A stretch of DNA of 8,164 nt from JBDREF01 sp043820045 (GTDB lineage: Bacteria; Planctomycetota; Phycisphaerae; Sedimentisphaerales; Anaerobacaceae). The stretch lies in the NCBI GenBank assembly GCA_043820045.1, contig JBDREF010000376.1:1-8164 (forward strand), in the 5' to 3' direction. Positions 5,629 to 8,164 of the stretch are shown here, piece by piece (the stretch's first letter is position 1; each line of letters opens with the position of its first letter). Both the position numbers and the translations under genes were made by a program. The notes under the pieces are model-generated. The model was given only the letters and a program-made list of their open reading frames with translations, had not been told where the DNA came from and ran no database searches.

Positions 5629-8164
5629 TCAGGTGATTATGCTTACTATTCTTGGCTTAACGACAATGACTTTCTTTGCCGATTTATCACCCATGGCAGC
5701 CTTGACTTTTACACTGGCTAATGCTTCAGCCTTTATCTGCTCCTCTGCCGCGTCGGCGGCCACGACTATTTTGTCCTTTATCTTGCCGTTGACCTGGATT
5801 GCTAATTCAATTTCCTTCTCTTTGATCAACTCTTTGTCGTATTGCGGCCAGGGCTCATAGGCGAGGCTGTCGGTATGGCCCAGCTTTTCCCAGAGTTCCT
5901 CGGCGATATGAGGTGCGAAGGGAGCGAGAATGAGAACCAGTTTCTCAATAGCTGCTTTGGGCCGGACATCCTGTTTGCCCAGATGATTGACGAAGATCAT
6001 CATCGCACTTATCGCGGTGTTGAAACCGAAACTCTCGATATCGCCGCCGACTTTCTTGATCGTCTGATTCAACAGTCTAAGCGTCTGCTCATCCGCCTCG
6101 GCCTGCGTAACCCCCTTGTCAAGCTCGTCCGTATCTTCGTCAACAACGGCCCGCCAGAGCTTCTGCAGGAACCGGTGTACACCCTCGACCCCATGCATGC
6201 TCCAGGGCTTGCTCGCCTCCAGTGGTCCCATGAACATCTCGTACAGCCGCATCGAATCGGCCCCGTAGTTAGTGATGACCTTGTCCGGGTTGACCACGTT
6301 GCCACGGGACTTGCTCATCTTCTGGCCGTCCTCGCCTAAAATCATTCCCTGATTGATGAGCTTCTTGAACGGCTCTTTGGTGTGGACATAGCCCAGGTCA
6401 TAGAGAAGCTTGTGCCAGAAACGCGAATACAGCAGGTGCAGTACGGCGTGCTCGGCGCCGCCGATATACAAATCCACGGGCATCCAGTACTTTTCCTTTT
6501 CCGGGTCCCAGCCCCGCTTATCATTTTCGGGGTCGAGATACCGCAGATAATACCAGCAACTGCCGGCCCACTGAGGCATCGTGTTCGTCTCGCGTCTGGC
6601 TTTCGAGCCGTCCTCCAACGTTACGTTCACCCAATCATAAGCGTTGGCCAGCGGCGGCTCGCCGGTCCCGGTAGGCTTGTAGTCTTTGACCACCGGCAGC
6701 CTCAGAGGCAAGTCCTCTTCGGAAAGTGCGATGGCACGGCCGTCTTCGGTATGCAGGAGCGGGAACGGCTCGCCCCAATAGCGCTGCCTGCTGAAGAGCC
6801 AGTCTCGCAGTTTGTAGTTTATGGATTTTCTACCCAGGCCCCTCTCTTCGAGCCAGTTCGCAATCTGCTCTTTGAACTCGGGCGTGGTCAGGCCGCTAAA
6901 CTGTCCGCTGTTAATCGCCCTGCCGTCACCGATGAAGCACAGCTCGCCTTTTCTAACCGCTTCTGCCTGTGTGCTGTCCGACGGCTCAACGACGGGTATG
7001 ATCGGCAGATTGAATTTCGTTGCGAATTCGAAGTCGCGGTCGTCGTGAGCAGGTACGGCCATGATCGCGCCGGTCCCATAGCTGATTAGAACATAGTCGC
7101 TTATCCAGATTGGAATCCTTTCGCCGTTGACAGGATTTATCGCGTAAGCGCCTACGGGTTCTCCTGTTTTCTCTTTGGCCAGGTCAGTTCGGTCAAGGTC
7201 GCTTTTCCTCGCGGCCTCCTGGCGGTACTTTTGGATAGCATCTCTTCTTTCCTCGCTCGCAATCTTATCCACGAGCGGATGCTCAGGGGCCATCACCATA
7301 TAGGTCGCGCCGAAGAGCGTATCGGGACGGGTGGTGAAAACGCGAATGTTCTCATCGAAACCATCTACTTTGAAATCGACGTCGGCCCCGATGCTCTTGC
7401 CTACCCAGTCCGTCTGCAGTTTCTTGATCGAATCCGGCCAATCGACCTCGTTCAAATCATCCAGCAGTCGTTCGGCGTACTTTGTTATCCGCAGCATCCA
7501 CTGGCGCATCGGCTTTCTGATGACCGGATGTTCGCCCCGCTCGCTCACGCCTCCGACCACTTCCTCGTTGGCTAAGACCGTTCCCAGCTCCGGGCACCAG
7601 TTGACGGCGACCTCGGCCTCGTAGGCCAGGCGGCTTTCGTCAATGTACTTTTGCCTTTCAGCCTCGCTCAGGCCATCCGGAATCGGCAACTGCTCGATTG
7701 GCTTTGCCTTCTGTTCGGCTTCGTCGAAATAGCTGTTGAAGAGTTTAAGGAATATCCACTGGGTCCATTTGTAGTAGCCGGGGTCGGTGGTGGCGACTTC
7801 ACGGTCCCAGTCGTAGCTGAAGCCCAACGATTTGGTCTGCCGGCGCATGTTGTCTATGTTGTTCTGAGTTGTCTCTTTGGGGTCGGTGCCGGTCTTGATA
7901 GCGTGCTGCTCCGCGGGCAGCCCGAATGCGTCCCAGCCAAAAGGGTGCAGGACATTGAAGCCTTTCATTCGTTTGTAGCGGGCCACTATGTCGCTGGCTG
8001 TATAGCCTTCCGGATGGCCGACATGCAGACCCTGGCCGCTCGGGTAGGGAAACATATCCAGCACGTAGTACTTCGGCCTGGAATCGTCGCAGTCTCGGGC
8101 CTTGAATGTCCGCGATTGCTCCCAGAAGCGCTGCCACTTCTTCTCGATTTCCCCGAATCTATAA
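5629..8164 (-). CDS. leuS: Leucyl-tRNA synthetase (5' partial at the right edge)
   Basis: A class Ia aminoacyl-tRNA synthetase that charges tRNA-Leu with leucine. The window holds 844 residues; the frame is open to the edge, opening with YRFGEIEKKWQRFW, which aligns near the very N-terminus of LeuRS, so only a few residues and the start codon are missing. The GTG at 8062-8064 is an internal Val in YYVLDMFPYPSG. Seen in order (window numbering): HIGH signature as HVGH at 47-50 (8014-8025), editing domain with TTRPDTLFG at 277-285 and GTGAIMAVPAHDDRD at 363-377, KMSKS at 615-619 (6307-6321), anticodon-binding helices, and a C-terminal VNGKIKDKI domain. Both catalytic and editing sites look intact. 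KMSKS follows directly after GMILGEDGQ, without the leucine-specific domain of the E. coli enzyme, resembling the Bacillus type. The ZN-1 region keeps NWCPELGTVLANEEV but then reads GGVSERGEHPV, without further zinc cysteines. About 30 extra residues (near 150-183) precede NWC. It is the first visible gene of the operon. Confidence 0.97.
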   Translation of the reverse strand, partial: YRFGEIEKKWQRFWEQSRTFKARDCDDSRPKYYVLDMFPYPSGQGLHVGHPEGYTASDIVARYKRMKGFNVLHPFGWDAFGLPAEQHAIKTGTDPKETTQNNIDNMRRQTKSLGFSYDWDREVATTDPGYYKWTQWIFLKLFNSYFDEAEQKAKPIEQLPIPDGLSEAERQKYIDESRLAYEAEVAVNWCPELGTVLANEEVVGGVSERGEHPVIRKPMRQWMLRITKYAERLLDDLNEVDWPDSIKKLQTDWVGKSIGADVDFKVDGFDENIRVFTTRPDTLFGATYMVMAPEHPLVDKIASEERRDAIQKYRQEAARKSDLDRTDLAKEKTGEPVGAYAINPVNGERIPIWISDYVLISYGTGAIMAVPAHDDRDFEFATKFNLPIIPVVEPSDSTQAEAVRKGELCFIGDGRAINSGQFSGLTTPEFKEQIANWLEERGLGRKSINYKLRDWLFSRQRYWGEPFPLLHTEDGRAIALSEEDLPLRLPVVKDYKPTGTGEPPLANAYDWVNVTLEDGSKARRETNTMPQWAGSCWYYLRYLDPENDKRGWDPEKEKYWMPVDLYIGGAEHAVLHLLYSRFWHKLLYDLGYVHTKEPFKKLINQGMILGEDGQKMSKSRGNVVNPDKVITNYGADSMRLYEMFMGPLEASKPWSMHGVEGVHRFLQKLWRAVVDEDTDELDKGVTQAEADEQTLRLLNQTIKKVGGDIESFGFNTAISAMMIFVNHLGKQDVRPKAAIEKLVLILAPFAPHIAEELWEKLGHTDSLAYEPWPQYDKELIKEKEIELAIQVNGKIKDKIVVAADAAEEQIKAEALASVKVKAAMGDKSAKKVIVVKPRIVSIIT

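Larger units (their letters stand above)
2219..8164 (-). other. Probable five-gene operon: leuS, CYTH, lipid kinase, kdsA, radical SAM
   Basis: Five minus-strand genes follow one another with gaps of 33, 44 and 53 bp and a final overlap of 20 bp (or a 4-bp gap). No terminator-like hairpin with a T-run is visible in any gap. The promoter would lie beyond the right edge, upstream of leuS. The gene set joins translation, envelope lipopolysaccharide and lipid metabolism with two proteins of unassigned substrate. Co-transcription is inferred from spacing alone. Confidence 0.65.

Noticed and set aside
5125..5721. Long open frame of 198 codons on the + strand across the CYTH gene and the leuS end
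   Set aside because: It lies opposite two genes with clear family motifs, and its translation shows no domain or coherent composition. It is an antisense shadow of their codon use.
6382..7089. Open frame of 235 codons on the + strand inside leuS
   Set aside because: It is fully antisense to the catalytic core of leuS, which has intact motifs throughout. No recognisable protein features are present.
2219..8164. A new defence, mobile or biosynthetic system built from the radical SAM, CYTH and lipid kinase genes
   Set aside because: Each protein belongs to a common family, with housekeeping leuS and kdsA in the same run. There are no effector, transposase, peptide-precursor or toxin-like genes, so spacing alone does not support a dedicated system.

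Overview
This looks like a chromosomal segment of a Gram-negative-type bacterium, most likely a planctomycete of the Phycisphaerae/Sedimentisphaerales kind. That placement is an inference from three things: the C-terminal domain style of the secreted protein at the left edge, a Kdo-synthesis gene implying lipopolysaccharide, and few strong Shine-Dalgarno sites. No 16S or other marker gene is present to confirm it. Base composition is moderate and looks even across the genes. I see no insertion sequence, prophage, CRISPR array, tRNA or rRNA.

Layout. The left edge (2-373, + strand) holds the C-terminus of a probable secreted carbohydrate-binding-type protein and ends in a rho-independent terminator (413-455). 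All other genes are on the minus strand. Reading in their direction, from the right: leuS (leucyl-tRNA synthetase, lacking only a few N-terminal residues beyond the window), a CYTH-domain protein, a diacylglycerol-kinase-family lipid kinase, kdsA (Kdo-8-phosphate synthase, metal-dependent class), and a radical SAM protein with a C-terminal winged helix. These five are separated by 33, 44 and 53 bp and then by an overlap of 20 bp (or a 4-bp gap, depending on the start chosen), so they probably form one operon. A 275-bp intergenic stretch with short repeats follows, then a 79-residue protein of unknown function, then a XerC/XerD-type tyrosine recombinase that converges on the left-edge gene. A second hairpin terminator (529-557) ends the recombinase transcript.

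How the genes fit together. leuS is translation, kdsA is outer-membrane lipopolysaccharide synthesis, and the lipid kinase acts on membrane lipid. The CYTH protein acts on a triphosphate substrate that cannot be named from sequence. The radical SAM protein belongs to a widespread but functionally unassigned family. This is best read as a housekeeping operon of mixed function. I found no convincing new defence, mobile or biosynthetic system. The most unusual points are a roughly 35-residue Asp/His-rich insert in the recombinase, the repeat-bearing intergenic region, and the uncharacterised radical SAM/winged-helix protein translationally linked to kdsA.
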